A DNA stretch of 55,648 nt from Paenibacillus glycanilyticus NBRC 16618 (lineage in GTDB: Bacteria > Bacillota > Bacilli > Paenibacillales > Paenibacillaceae): the NCBI RefSeq assembly GCF_004000805.1, contig NZ_BILY01000045.1, forward strand, positions 1 to 55,648, given 5' to 3'. The notes below the pieces were generated by a model. The model was not told where the DNA came from and searched no databases. It saw only the letters and a list, made by a program, of their open reading frames with translations. Positions 1 to 7,750 of this stretch are shown one piece after another. A program made the position numbers and the translations under genes. Position 1 is the first letter of the stretch; the number at the start of each line of letters is the position of its first letter.

Positions 1-2
1 AA

Positions 3-1289
3 GCGCACATGCACCGCACGCCTTGCGCAGCGTGCGGGCGCATGTGCGCCTATTGCTCGGCATGCCTCACCATGGGGCGCAGCCGCGAATGCGAGCTGCT
101 GGTGCTTGGCATGCCGGCGCCTCTATTAGAGGCCGACGGCTCCATCCCGGCCGACCTGCACAAGTGGCAGCTAAGCCCCGCGCAAGCGGCCGCCACGGAA
201 TCAGCGCTTCAGTTCATCGAAGCGCCAACTTTGCCCTACCAGCCGCATCAGAACAAGGAGTTCCTCCTCTGGGCCGTCACGGGGGCCGGCAAGACGGAGA
301 TGATATTCCCGCTGGTCGAGTCGGTCCTCTCACGCGGCGGGCGGGCGCTGATCGCCACTCCGCGCCGCGATGTTGTCATTGAGCTGGATCCCCGCATCCG
401 CAGGGCGTTTCCGCAGGCACGGGTCGTTACTTTATACGGAGGCAGCGAGCAGCGCTGGGAAGCGGGAGACATTACGCTGGCAACTACGCATCAATTGATG
501 CGGTTCCATCAAGCTTTTGATCTCGTCATTATCGACGAGCTTGATGCGTTTCCCTACCACGGCGATCCGATTTTGCATTACGCGGCGGATAAAAGCCGTG
601 CGCCGCATGCTCCCAAGCTGCTGCTTTCGGCGACGCCACCCACCGAGCTGCAGCGGCGGGTGAAATCCGGCCAATTGCCCCATGCCAGAGTGCCTGTCCG
701 CTACCATCGCCATCCGCTGCCCGTTCCGGTCCTGCTTCGCACGCCGTCCGTCGCTAAGCTCCTTCAGACGAGAAAAATACCGAGAGCGCTGCTCGCAGCC
801 CTTAGTCATTCCCTAAACCGCGGCGCTCAGCTCTTTATATTCGTCCAGCGGATCTCGCAGGTTGAGCCGATGGCCAAGCTGCTGAGCGTTCTGCTTAAGC
901 AATCCGCGGTCGAAGGGACCTCGTCCCAGGATCCGGACCGGGCTGACAAAGTAAGCCGATTCCGCAAAAGCGAAATTCGAGTATTGGTCACCACAACCAT
1001 CCTGGAGCGGGGAGTAACCATTCCGCGAAGCGATGTATATATTCTAGACGCAGACGGGCGGTTGTTTGACGAGGCCTCGCTGGTTCAGATGGCGGGGAGG
1101 GCCGGTCGTTCGGGAGATGATCCGAATGGATTTGTCTATTTTTGCGGCAGGGAGCGAACGGGCGCTCAAGCTGCAGCCGTCAGCCAAATTCGCGGAATGA
1201 ACCGGATTGCCCGCAAACGGGGATACCTGCTCCCGGAGGAGCAGGCTAATTCATGGCGGTGGAGCAAATTATTCAAGCGTTCCAACTAA
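3..1289 (+). CDS. comFA: ComFA-like DNA helicase/translocase of competence (5' partial)
   Basis: Membrane-associated ATPase thought to drive uptake of single-stranded DNA during transformation. The reading frame is open to the window edge, so the ATG at 9 is probably internal and the N-terminus is missing. Visible in order (numbered from that ATG): a four-cysteine zinc finger (CAAC, then CAYC, residues 7-18), Walker A TGAGKTEM near residue 90, the Walker B/DEAD-type motif DELD near 175, motif III SATPP near 208, and the helicase C-terminal motif QMAGRAGRSG near 363. B. subtilis ComFA is about 460 aa with the same zinc finger ahead of the helicase core. The next gene is comFC, as in the comF operon. 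No terminator is seen between them, but the 124-nt gap is longer than usual. A PriA-like helicase is the main alternative; finger, size and neighbour favour ComFA. Confidence 0.93.
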   Translation, partial: AHMHRTPCAACGRMCAYCSACLTMGRSRECELLVLGMPAPLLEADGSIPADLHKWQLSPAQAAATESALQFIEAPTLPYQPHQNKEFLLWAVTGAGKTEMIFPLVESVLSRGGRALIATPRRDVVIELDPRIRRAFPQARVVTLYGGSEQRWEAGDITLATTHQLMRFHQAFDLVIIDELDAFPYHGDPILHYAADKSRAPHAPKLLLSATPPTELQRRVKSGQLPHARVPVRYHRHPLPVPVLLRTPSVAKLLQTRKIPRALLAALSHSLNRGAQLFIFVQRISQVEPMAKLLSVLLKQSAVEGTSSQDPDRADKVSRFRKSEIRVLVTTTILERGVTIPRSDVYILDADGRLFDEASLVQMAGRAGRSGDDPNGFVYFCGRERTGAQAAAVSQIRGMNRIARKRGYLLPEEQANSWRWSKLFKRSN

Positions 1290-1413
1290 CCTTCTTTTGA
1301 CCGTCAAGCAGAAGCGCTTATTTTCTCCTCATAGCTCGTTGCCTTACGCCTATCCACTAGCTGCACTTTCATCAAATTGCTAAAACAACACCGGCAAAGG
1401 AGACCACTCATGC

Positions 1414-2304
1414 ATGCGCCAATTCATCAAGCAACTATTTCAACGTTCTACCTCCGAGCTGCGTCACTCTTTTCATTTTCTGAATCCCAGTTCGGGAGAA
1501 TGCCCTTTTTGCGGAAAAGGGTTAAAGCAGAATCCGCCAAGCCTGTCATCACCTCATTCCGATAGCAGGAAAACGTATCTCTCGTATCTCCCGCCTGCTT
1601 TTGCCCGTTCCGTCTGCTCCTCTTGCCTTGCGGCCATCCCCTGGCTTACTCCAATCAAATGCCGCGTTTGCGGCAGGGGGATCACTTGCCCCGACTGCAT
1701 CCGCCGGACGGACGCCATGTTTATCGCGAACCGAAGCGCCGTCCAGTACAGCAGCGAGATGAGAGAGTGGCTGGCTCAATATAAATACCGCGGCAATGAG
1801 AGGCTGGAGCCGCTGCTCGCCCAAATGATGTTCCCGGCATTTATAGCCGTCACGAAGGAAGCGGAAAAACAAAGCTTTTTAACTCAACTCTCCCCAATCC
1901 CGATCTGGGATGCCGTTACTTTCGTGCCGGTCAGCTCGGAGCGGGCAGAGGAGCGGGGGTTTAACCAAGCCGAGCGATTCGCTTCTATTTTGGCCAATCA
2001 GCATCAGCTCCCATTGTATGATCTGCTCGTCCGGGAACGGCATACCGGGAAACAAAGCTTCAAGACCCGCCTGGAGCGAATGAAGGATACACAGCGTTTG
2101 TTCCATGCCAACCCGCATGCGATGGCGCTTTTACAGAACGATGTCCTAAGTTCCCCTATGAACGCTCAATCGCGGTCTATACGAATTCTTCTCGTTGACG
2201 ACATCTACACAACCGGCAGTACGATTGGTGCCTGCGCTGCAGCGCTGCATCAGCATTCGGAGGTCCCGCTCGACATTTATTCGCTTACGTGGGCCAGATC
2301 CTAG
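1414..2304 (+). CDS. comFC: ComFC phosphoribosyltransferase-like competence protein
   Basis: Competence protein of the ComF/GntX family that acts with ComFA in DNA uptake. The N-terminal part carries cysteine pairs typical of the family (CPFC at about residue 30, CSSC near 68, then CRVC and CPDC). The C-terminal part ends in the phosphoribosyltransferase loop VDDIYTTGST, near residue 262. At 296 aa it is longer than B. subtilis ComFC (about 230 aa), mainly at the N-terminus. The start chosen is the second of two overlapping ATGs (1410 and 1414): only 1414 is in frame, and it lies about 11 nt from AAAGGAG. comFB, which separates comFA and comFC in B. subtilis, is absent. Confidence 0.92.
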   Translation: MRQFIKQLFQRSTSELRHSFHFLNPSSGECPFCGKGLKQNPPSLSSPHSDSRKTYLSYLPPAFARSVCSSCLAAIPWLTPIKCRVCGRGITCPDCIRRTDAMFIANRSAVQYSSEMREWLAQYKYRGNERLEPLLAQMMFPAFIAVTKEAEKQSFLTQLSPIPIWDAVTFVPVSSERAEERGFNQAERFASILANQHQLPLYDLLVRERHTGKQSFKTRLERMKDTQRLFHANPHAMALLQNDVLSSPMNAQSRSIRILLVDDIYTTGSTIGACAAALHQHSEVPLDIYSLTWARS

Positions 2305-2400
2305 CAGCAGAAAGACCTTTTGCAAGATTACTAGTGAAAAAACTCCCAATATCCGTTAAAATAACCGTAACAACCTTTTGATTGCTGGAATGGGGAATCG

Positions 2401-2820
2401 ATGATGAATGTAGAAAACTGCCCTCGGTGCGGTAAGATTTTCGCGAAAAACTTCCGTGATGTCTGCCCTGCATGTATCCGTGAAATTGATAAAGAATACG
2501 AATTGTGCTCCACGTACTTGCGTGAACAAAAAGGTGCGGTCATAACGGAACTGCACGAAGCGACCGGCGTTTCGATTAAACAAATTACGAAGTTTATCAA
2601 AGAGGGCCGGATTTCGCTTCTGAACGCCCCTAATTTGATGTATCCTTGCGAAGTTTGTGGTACGCTCATCCGTGAAAATAACATTTGCACCAATTGCCGC
2701 GCGCGTCTGCTCAAGGACACTCAGCACATGCACGAGGATGAGGCAAGGAATGCCGCGCTTCGGGCGGAAGAGAGAGTTTCGTACAAAGGTATCGATAAAT
2801 ATAAAAACAGGCAAAATTAA
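2401..2820 (+). CDS. yvyF: YvyF-like flagellar operon protein
   Basis: 139-aa protein of the YvyF/TIGR03826 type, found between comFC and flgM in many Bacillales. It has an N-terminal zinc ribbon (CPRC and CPAC, residues 6-24), a middle segment resembling a helix-turn-helix (VSIKQITKFIKEGRI, residues 57-71), and a second cysteine set (CEVC, CTNC). This suggests a nucleic-acid-binding or adaptor role, but the function is not established. The start is one of two adjacent ATGs (2401 or 2404) behind a weak GGGG-type ribosome site. A clear terminator follows, so the gene may end the comF unit rather than begin the flagellar one. Confidence 0.85.
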   Translation: MMNVENCPRCGKIFAKNFRDVCPACIREIDKEYELCSTYLREQKGAVITELHEATGVSIKQITKFIKEGRISLLNAPNLMYPCEVCGTLIRENNICTNCRARLLKDTQHMHEDEARNAALRAEERVSYKGIDKYKNRQN

Positions 2821-2862
2821 TGTTAGTCCCATAACTTGGCCTATTCATTTTCCAACTAGCTG

Positions 2863-2896
2863 AACCGATAATACTGTTAAAGGTTATCGGTTTTTT
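2863..2896 (+). terminator. Intrinsic terminator between yvyF and flgM
   Basis: Perfect 9-bp stem AACCGATAA/TTATCGGTT around a 12-nt loop, followed by six T. It separates the comF-yvyF unit from the flagellar genes. The left arm also contains GATAAT with TTCATT 17 nt upstream, so a weak promoter for flgM could start inside the hairpin and escape it. Confidence 0.85.
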
Positions 2897-2925
2897 CTAT
2901 TGTGGAACCAAAGAGGTGATTATTC

Positions 2926-3192
2926 ATGAAGATAAATGAAACGAATCGGATCGGCGCATACAACCCCTACCAGAAGCAAATGGAACAGCGGATAGATGGT
3001 GCAAATAAGAAGAAACAGAAGGATATCGTAGAGATCTCCGCGGAGGCAAAGGAAATGCTCTCTACCAGTCAAACGAATAGTCCTGAACGGCAGAAGCGTC
3101 TTGAGGAATTGAAGCAATCCATTTCGGCGGGAACTTACAAGGTAGATGCCGGCAAAATCGCAGACAAGCTGCTTCCATACCTGAAGGGATGA
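2926..3192 (+). CDS. flgM: Anti-sigma-D factor FlgM
   Basis: Small (88 aa) flagellar anti-sigma factor. It holds sigma-D (FliA) until the hook-basal body is finished and FlgM is removed or exported. The family pattern is visible: a charged, disordered N-terminal half with DIVEISAEAKEM, then the sigma-binding C-terminal helices (RLEELKQSISAGTYKVDAGK, LLPYLKG). The ATG at 2926 follows AAAGAGGTG at good spacing. First gene of the flagellar run, 8 nt before flgN. Confidence 0.93.
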   Translation: MKINETNRIGAYNPYQKQMEQRIDGANKKKQKDIVEISAEAKEMLSTSQTNSPERQKRLEELKQSISAGTYKVDAGKIADKLLPYLKG

Positions 3193-3199
3193 TCCTTAA

Positions 3200-3703
3200 A
3201 TGAACGAACATATCAGGCAGATTTTAATCACCCTGCAGGAGCTGCTGGATGCGCATCGTGAGCTTATCGGGCATGCCAACGAGAAGACGGAAGCCATCCG
3301 CTCGGAAAACGTGGAAGCGGTATCCCTTATTACGAGCCGCGAGAAAAAAAGCGTGCAGCGTATCGTTGACCTGGAACAGACCCGTCTGCTTCAGGTTGGA
3401 CGGTTTACGGTTGAACAAGGCCTTCGCAATATGCGCTCCCTGAAGATGGAGAAGCTGATTCAGATGGTCTACCATGCAGAGCAGAAGCTGGAGCTTCAGC
3501 AGATGTGGCGGGAGCTGTCCGCCGCGATCAAGGAGCTTCAGGATGTCAATACGTTTAATCAGCAGTTGATCCGGATGAACCTGGACTATCTGCAATTTAC
3601 GCAGGACCTGCTGCTTGGTGCCCCTGAGGACGAGGTTACCTATCACCGCGCCGTACAAGGAATGAATGTGCAGCGTGCTAGTCGCTATAATCTCAAGACT
3701 TAA
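3200..3703 (+). CDS. flgN: FlgN-type flagellar export chaperone
   Basis: 167-aa, almost entirely helical, glutamine- and leucine-rich protein of the FlgN family. FlgN chaperones the hook-filament junction proteins FlgK and FlgL to the export apparatus, and those two genes follow directly. B. subtilis FlgN (YvyG) has a similar size and the same position after flgM. The ATG at 3200 is about 11 nt from AAGGG. No enzymatic motif is expected or seen. Confidence 0.88.
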   Translation: MNEHIRQILITLQELLDAHRELIGHANEKTEAIRSENVEAVSLITSREKKSVQRIVDLEQTRLLQVGRFTVEQGLRNMRSLKMEKLIQMVYHAEQKLELQQMWRELSAAIKELQDVNTFNQQLIRMNLDYLQFTQDLLLGAPEDEVTYHRAVQGMNVQRASRYNLKT

Positions 3704-3721
3704 GAGAGAGGACAAGATACG

Positions 3722-5278
3722 ATGACATCAACATTTCATGGTCTGGAGACCGCGAAGCGGAGTATTTTCACGACGCAGACGGCGCTGAACACGACGGGTC
3801 ACAATATATCCAATGCGAATACGGCCGGCTATTCCCGTCAGCGGGTTAATTTTTCGGCTACTCGTCCAATTGAAGCTTACGGTCTTACGCATTCTACAGC
3901 AGCTGGCCAACTGGGAACCGGTGTAGAAGCGGCTTCCATAACGCGGGTAAGAGACAAGTTCCTCGACAGCCAGTTTTACAGCGAGTATAAATGGCTCGGG
4001 AATTATACAGTTCAGTCAGATACGCTCGAGAAACTGGAGACCATCGTGAATGAACCGAGCGATACCGGCCTACAGACCGTGATCTCGAACTTCTGGAATA
4101 GCTGGTCGGACCTCAGCAAGACGCCTGAGAGCGCGGATGGCCGCGCCGTACTGGTTGAACAGACGAAAGCGATGATGGACGCTTTTAACTATACATACAA
4201 ACAGCTTAACGATTTGAAATCCGACTTGACGGAAAACGCTCAAATCAACCTCGACAACCTTAAGTCGGTTTCTAGCACCATTGCCAACCTGAACGGACAA
4301 ATTCAGCGTATTGAAGGCATTGGCGATGACGCTAACGATTTGAGGGACCAGCGTGACAAGCTTGTGGACGAGTTGTCCGGTCTGGCGAATATTAAGGTGT
4401 CTGATTTATCTGACGGTTACACGATCACAATGGGCAATGTCACTTTGGTTGCTGGTAAATCCGCGGCAGGGTCGCAGGGATTAACGCTGGACGATATGAC
4501 GGCGGCAATCGAGAATGGCGATCTGAATAACGGAGCCATCTACGGCACGATGCAGTCGCGCGATAAATATGTTCAAGGCTATGTTGACCAGCTGAACCAA
4601 ATGGCCAATACCATTGCCAATGGAGATATTGAAGTAACGATTCCTAAAGGCTCGGTCCTTCCTGAAGGTACCGTACTTAACGGAGTTACGTATGCAGGAG
4701 CAAACCGTACGCTTACGGAAGACCTGAAAGTAACGGTTCAAGGTCTTAACGGCTTGCATCAGCTCGGCTATACGATGAACGGGGAACAAGGCGAGCCGCT
4801 GTTCACCGACGCGGATGGCAATACCGATAATTTAACCGCGGAAAATATTCAGCTCAATCCAAAGATCGCAGCAGACCCTACTCTACTTGCAACCTCTATG
4901 AAAGTGACCTTCAACGCCGATGGCACGGAGACGGTTGTATCGGGTAACAACTCGATGGCCGTTCTGATGTCGCAGGCCCGGGACACGAAGTTTGCGTTTG
5001 ATGCTACGGACAAAAATACGATTAACGGATTCTTCCGCGCCGTAGTTGGCCAATTAGGCGTGCAGTCCAAGGAAATGCAACGGCTGCAAACGAATCAGCA
5101 AACGATCGTAGATCAGGTGGATTCCCGCCGTATGTCGGTCAGCGGGGTCTCCCTTGACGAAGAAATGTCCGATCTCGTGAAGTTCCAGCACGCCTATAAC
5201 GCATCCGCGCGCGTGATGACCGTTATTGACGAGACGCTGGACCGCATTATTAACAGCATGGGCCGCGTCGGCCTGTAA
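3722..5278 (+). CDS. flgK: Flagellar hook-associated protein 1 FlgK
   Basis: First hook-filament junction protein, exported through the flagellar type III apparatus. The N-terminus has the rod/hook signature (GLETAKRSIFTTQTALNTTG, then HNISNANTAGYSRQRVNFS). The C-terminus ends in the matching coiled-coil region (VSLDEEMSDLVKFQHAYNAS, ending RIINSMGRVGL). 518 aa, near the B. subtilis length (about 507). The ATG follows AGAGAGG 18 nt after flgN. The central part is variable, as usual for the exposed domain. Confidence 0.96.
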   Translation: MTSTFHGLETAKRSIFTTQTALNTTGHNISNANTAGYSRQRVNFSATRPIEAYGLTHSTAAGQLGTGVEAASITRVRDKFLDSQFYSEYKWLGNYTVQSDTLEKLETIVNEPSDTGLQTVISNFWNSWSDLSKTPESADGRAVLVEQTKAMMDAFNYTYKQLNDLKSDLTENAQINLDNLKSVSSTIANLNGQIQRIEGIGDDANDLRDQRDKLVDELSGLANIKVSDLSDGYTITMGNVTLVAGKSAAGSQGLTLDDMTAAIENGDLNNGAIYGTMQSRDKYVQGYVDQLNQMANTIANGDIEVTIPKGSVLPEGTVLNGVTYAGANRTLTEDLKVTVQGLNGLHQLGYTMNGEQGEPLFTDADGNTDNLTAENIQLNPKIAADPTLLATSMKVTFNADGTETVVSGNNSMAVLMSQARDTKFAFDATDKNTINGFFRAVVGQLGVQSKEMQRLQTNQQTIVDQVDSRRMSVSGVSLDEEMSDLVKFQHAYNASARVMTVIDETLDRIINSMGRVGL

Positions 5279-5308
5279 TCGACTAGATAAAGCCGGAGGT
5301 GCAGCCAC

Positions 5309-6268
5309 ATGGCATTACGCGTAACGCAAAGAATGATGTCTTCCCAAATGCTTGGCAACATAACGAACAATCTTAACAGTATGAATAAGCTGCAAAACCA
5401 GCTCGCTACAGGTAAAGCGATTAATAAGCCTTCCGATGACCCAATCGGGATTACTTTCGCTTTGCGTTATCGCGGCGAGATTTCTTCAAATGATCAGTAC
5501 ACATCCAATGCAGATGCCGCACTATCGTCCCTGGAATATATGGATACAACGATTGGACAGGCTACGGACATTGTTCAACGTTTCCGTGAGTTAATCGTAA
5601 AAGGTGCAAATGGTGCTTTGGAACAAACCAGCATGACTGCCATTCAAACAGAGGTATCTCAACTGTATAACCAAATGGTGGAGATTGGTAATGGACAATT
5701 CAACGGGAAACAAATGTTTAACGGCGAGCAGACAGGCATTAAACCTTATTCTACCCTTGGACTAGCCCAGCAGTCTGATCCATCAGCAGATCCTCCGGTA
5801 TTGAAAGCCTTCAGCAACCAGACCGACACCGGAAGCATTCAATACGAGTTGTCTCCGGGAATGACTATGGATGTAAATATTACAGGCAATGATGTGTTTG
5901 GTGCTCCGGTTACGGATGAATCCGATACGACAAGCGATAACTTGTTCCAGCTTATGCACCGTGCTTACGATATGCTGGGATCTGGTGATCAAGAAGGTTT
6001 GACGAGTCTGCTTGGCCAGATTGATACGCGAATGAACACGATGCTGACGGCAAGAGCTCAGATTGGAGCACGTGTTAATCGTGTGGAAATCGTACAAGGA
6101 AGGCTTTCTGGCGTGGACATTAATCTCCAGCAGATGCAGCAAAAGGTGGAGGACGTGGATATGGCCGCTGCTATTACAAACATGACCACATTGGAAAACG
6201 TATATCAAGCCTCCTTGTCTGCAGGAGCTAAGATCATTCAACCGAGTCTTGTTGATTTCCTAAGATAG
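5309..6268 (+). CDS. flgL: Flagellar hook-associated protein 3 FlgL
   Basis: Second hook-filament junction protein, joining FlgK to flagellin. N-terminal flagellin-like helix VTQRMMSSQMLGNITNNLN, the family segment LQNQLATGKAINKPSDDP, and a C-terminal helix with QQKVEDVDMAAAITNMTT. 319 aa, close to the family norm (about 300). The ATG follows CCGGAGGTG. Thirty nt after flgK in the same unit. Confidence 0.95.
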   Translation: MALRVTQRMMSSQMLGNITNNLNSMNKLQNQLATGKAINKPSDDPIGITFALRYRGEISSNDQYTSNADAALSSLEYMDTTIGQATDIVQRFRELIVKGANGALEQTSMTAIQTEVSQLYNQMVEIGNGQFNGKQMFNGEQTGIKPYSTLGLAQQSDPSADPPVLKAFSNQTDTGSIQYELSPGMTMDVNITGNDVFGAPVTDESDTTSDNLFQLMHRAYDMLGSGDQEGLTSLLGQIDTRMNTMLTARAQIGARVNRVEIVQGRLSGVDINLQQMQQKVEDVDMAAAITNMTTLENVYQASLSAGAKIIQPSLVDFLR

Positions 6269-6277
6269 GGTGGTTAA

Positions 6278-6847
6278 ATGGCTATTGGACAAATTCAAAT
6301 TCACCAGCAGCCTGCCCTTATTGGGATTCAAGTAAGGCCGGCAGAGCAACATATTGAGCAGCCACAGGCTACGATCGACATGCGTCAGATTCAGGCGAAG
6401 TTGTCTATTGAACAACCTATGGGTGTACTGGAAGTTAACCAGGAGCGGGCATGGGATGCGCTTGGACTAGCAAATAATCTGGAAGTATCCAGCAGAATCT
6501 ACTCACAGGCTAAAGAGATTGCGCTGCAAGGTATTTCGCGTCGCATGGAAGAGGGGCGGCAACTAGCAGATATTGCGCATGTGAAGAGTAACCCTGTAGC
6601 AAGTCTGTCTAAAGACTGGCGGATCGAAGGACCACCGATGCCTGTTACAGGGCAGGCTTCAGTGGATAACGTGGATGTATCCTTTACGCCGGGCAAGGTA
6701 CAGATATCGGTTGAGCAGGGCGGTGTCGAATTAAACGTCACGCCTAATCGCCCCATTCATGAATATACGCCGGGGAAAGCGGAAATTTACATGAGGCAGT
6801 ACGCCTCCGTGCAGATAACTCCGCCAAGCATCGACACCGTTTTATAG
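6278..6847 (+). CDS. YviE-like (DUF6470) flagellar-cluster protein
   Basis: 189-aa protein in the position of B. subtilis yviE, between flgL and fliW. It begins with repeated short beta-like segments rich in Q, I and P (IQIHQQPALIGIQVRP), has a central helical part (AWDALGLANNLEVSSRIYSQ), and ends with more beta segments (VQISVEQGGVELNVTPNRP). It matches DUF6470 by position and pattern. No catalytic motif or signal peptide. Function unknown; the location suggests a part in late flagellar assembly. Starts 10 nt after flgL and is probably translationally linked. Confidence 0.8.
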   Translation: MAIGQIQIHQQPALIGIQVRPAEQHIEQPQATIDMRQIQAKLSIEQPMGVLEVNQERAWDALGLANNLEVSSRIYSQAKEIALQGISRRMEEGRQLADIAHVKSNPVASLSKDWRIEGPPMPVTGQASVDNVDVSFTPGKVQISVEQGGVELNVTPNRPIHEYTPGKAEIYMRQYASVQITPPSIDTVL

Positions 6848-6879
6848 GATTTTACATTGCTCATAGAATTAGGTTTAAT

Positions 6880-6932
6880 AACTATAGGCCTCTTATGCGT
6901 ATCTTTATACGGGGCCTGTAGTTTTCTTTTTT
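6880..6932 (+). terminator. Intrinsic terminator between yviE-like gene and fliW
   Basis: Outer stem AACTATAGGCC/GGCCTGTAGTT (11 bp, one wobble) enclosing an inner hairpin CGTAT-CTTT-ATACG, followed by a T-rich run. It separates flgM-yviE from fliW-csrA. Just upstream, TTTACA (6851) with TTTAAT 17 nt later could be a promoter for fliW starting inside the left arm. Confidence 0.8.
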
Positions 6933-6960
6933 ATATATTGGAGACGAAGAGGGGATTCGA

Positions 6961-7341
6961 TTGACTACATACCAGTTCGATAACGGAATACCGGGCTTTG
7001 AACATCTGCGGCAATTTGTGTTGTCCGAGGTTGAAGGAGAATTGCCGGTCAGGCTGATGCAATCCGTGGAGGACGAGAATATCGCGTTTCTTATTGCCAG
7101 TCCCTTTTTCTTTTATAACGATTACGAATGGGATTTGCCGGACTCTGTTGTGCAAGAGCTGAAGCTGGATGACGAGAAGGATGTTGAGGTCTGGTCCGTT
7201 GTGACTCTCAATAAAGATCCGAATAAATCCACGATAAATTTGCTGGCGCCGATTGTATTAAACAAGACGACGAAACGCGGCAAGCAGCATATCATTCACG
7301 ATCATGCTTATAGCTCAAGAGCGCCTTTATATCAAGCCTAA
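6961..7341 (+). CDS. fliW: Flagellar assembly factor FliW
   Basis: FliW binds flagellin in the cytoplasm and, when free, binds CsrA and relieves CsrA repression of flagellin translation. The family core is visible: NGIPGFEHLRQFVLS at the N-terminus, then IAFLIASPFFF, VWSVVTLN and NLLAPIVLN. At 126 aa it is shorter than most homologues (about 140-150) because the usual first beta-strand is missing. The only start with a good ribosome site (GAAGAGGGG, 6946-6954) is TTG at 6961; no in-frame ATG lies upstream before the terminator. Followed 11 nt later by csrA. Confidence 0.93.
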   Translation: MTTYQFDNGIPGFEHLRQFVLSEVEGELPVRLMQSVEDENIAFLIASPFFFYNDYEWDLPDSVVQELKLDDEKDVEVWSVVTLNKDPNKSTINLLAPIVLNKTTKRGKQHIIHDHAYSSRAPLYQA

Positions 7342-7352
7342 GGAGGAGTGTT

Positions 7353-7592
7353 ATGCTCGTATTATCTCGTAAGACGGATGAATCGATTATGATTGGCGGC
7401 AATATTGAGATTGTCGTGCTTGGAGTCGAGGGCGAGACGGTAAAGCTGGGTATTCGCGCGCCAAAGGATATTGAAATATTTCGCAAGGAACTGTACATGA
7501 ACATTCAAGCTTCTAACCGGGAAGCGGCAAGCAGTCTGCTTGCTATTAACGATGTTGTTCAGCTGTTAAAACAAAATCGCTCAGACAAATAA
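7353..7592 (+). CDS. csrA: Translational regulator CsrA
   Basis: RNA-binding homodimer that blocks translation of flagellin mRNA by binding GGA-containing hairpins in the hag leader. 79 aa with the full family signature: MLVLSRKTDESIMIGG at the N-terminus, VKLGIRAPKDIEIFRKELY in the centre, and a helical tail. Start ATG behind AAGGAGG. It lies between its antagonist fliW and its target hag. The hag leader downstream shows two matching binding sites. Confidence 0.96.
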   Translation: MLVLSRKTDESIMIGGNIEIVVLGVEGETVKLGIRAPKDIEIFRKELYMNIQASNREAASSLLAINDVVQLLKQNRSDK

Positions 7593-7632
7593 AAAAGAAC
7601 AAATAAAAATAGAAAATTTTGTTTTTCCTCTA

Positions 7633-7658
7633 TAAAAAATCCCGAATGCTGTCGATAT
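7633..7658 (+). promoter_or_regulatory. Sigma-D-type promoter of hag
   Basis: TAAA (7633-7636), 14 nt, then GTCGATAT (7651-7658), against the sigma-D consensus TAAA-N15-GCCGATAT (7 of 8 in the -10 element). About 90 nt upstream of the flagellin start, as expected for a filament gene expressed after FlgM release. Confidence 0.8.
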
Positions 7659-7704
7659 AAATAATAAGCGCGGGGGAGGGGCGGCCGACCCTTTCACCGT
7701 AAGC

Positions 7705-7743
7705 TTCCGCAAGGATGCGGAACTAACAGACATTCAGGGAGGA
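7705..7743 (+). promoter_or_regulatory. Two CsrA-type binding sites in the hag leader
   Basis: Site 1 is a perfect hairpin TTCCGC-AAGGAT-GCGGAA (7705-7722) showing GGA in its loop, close to the known CsrA preference for A(A/C)GGAT in a loop. Site 2 is AGGGAGGA (7736-7743), which is also the ribosome binding site, 7 nt from the ATG. The same upstream-hairpin plus SD-overlapping pair is known from B. subtilis hag. CsrA dimer binding to both would shut off translation initiation. Confidence 0.78.
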
Positions 7744-7750
7744 AATAACA

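Noticed and set aside
248..809. Minus-strand open frames inside comFA
   Set aside because: Shadows of a well-supported plus-strand gene; no ribosome site or recognisable product.
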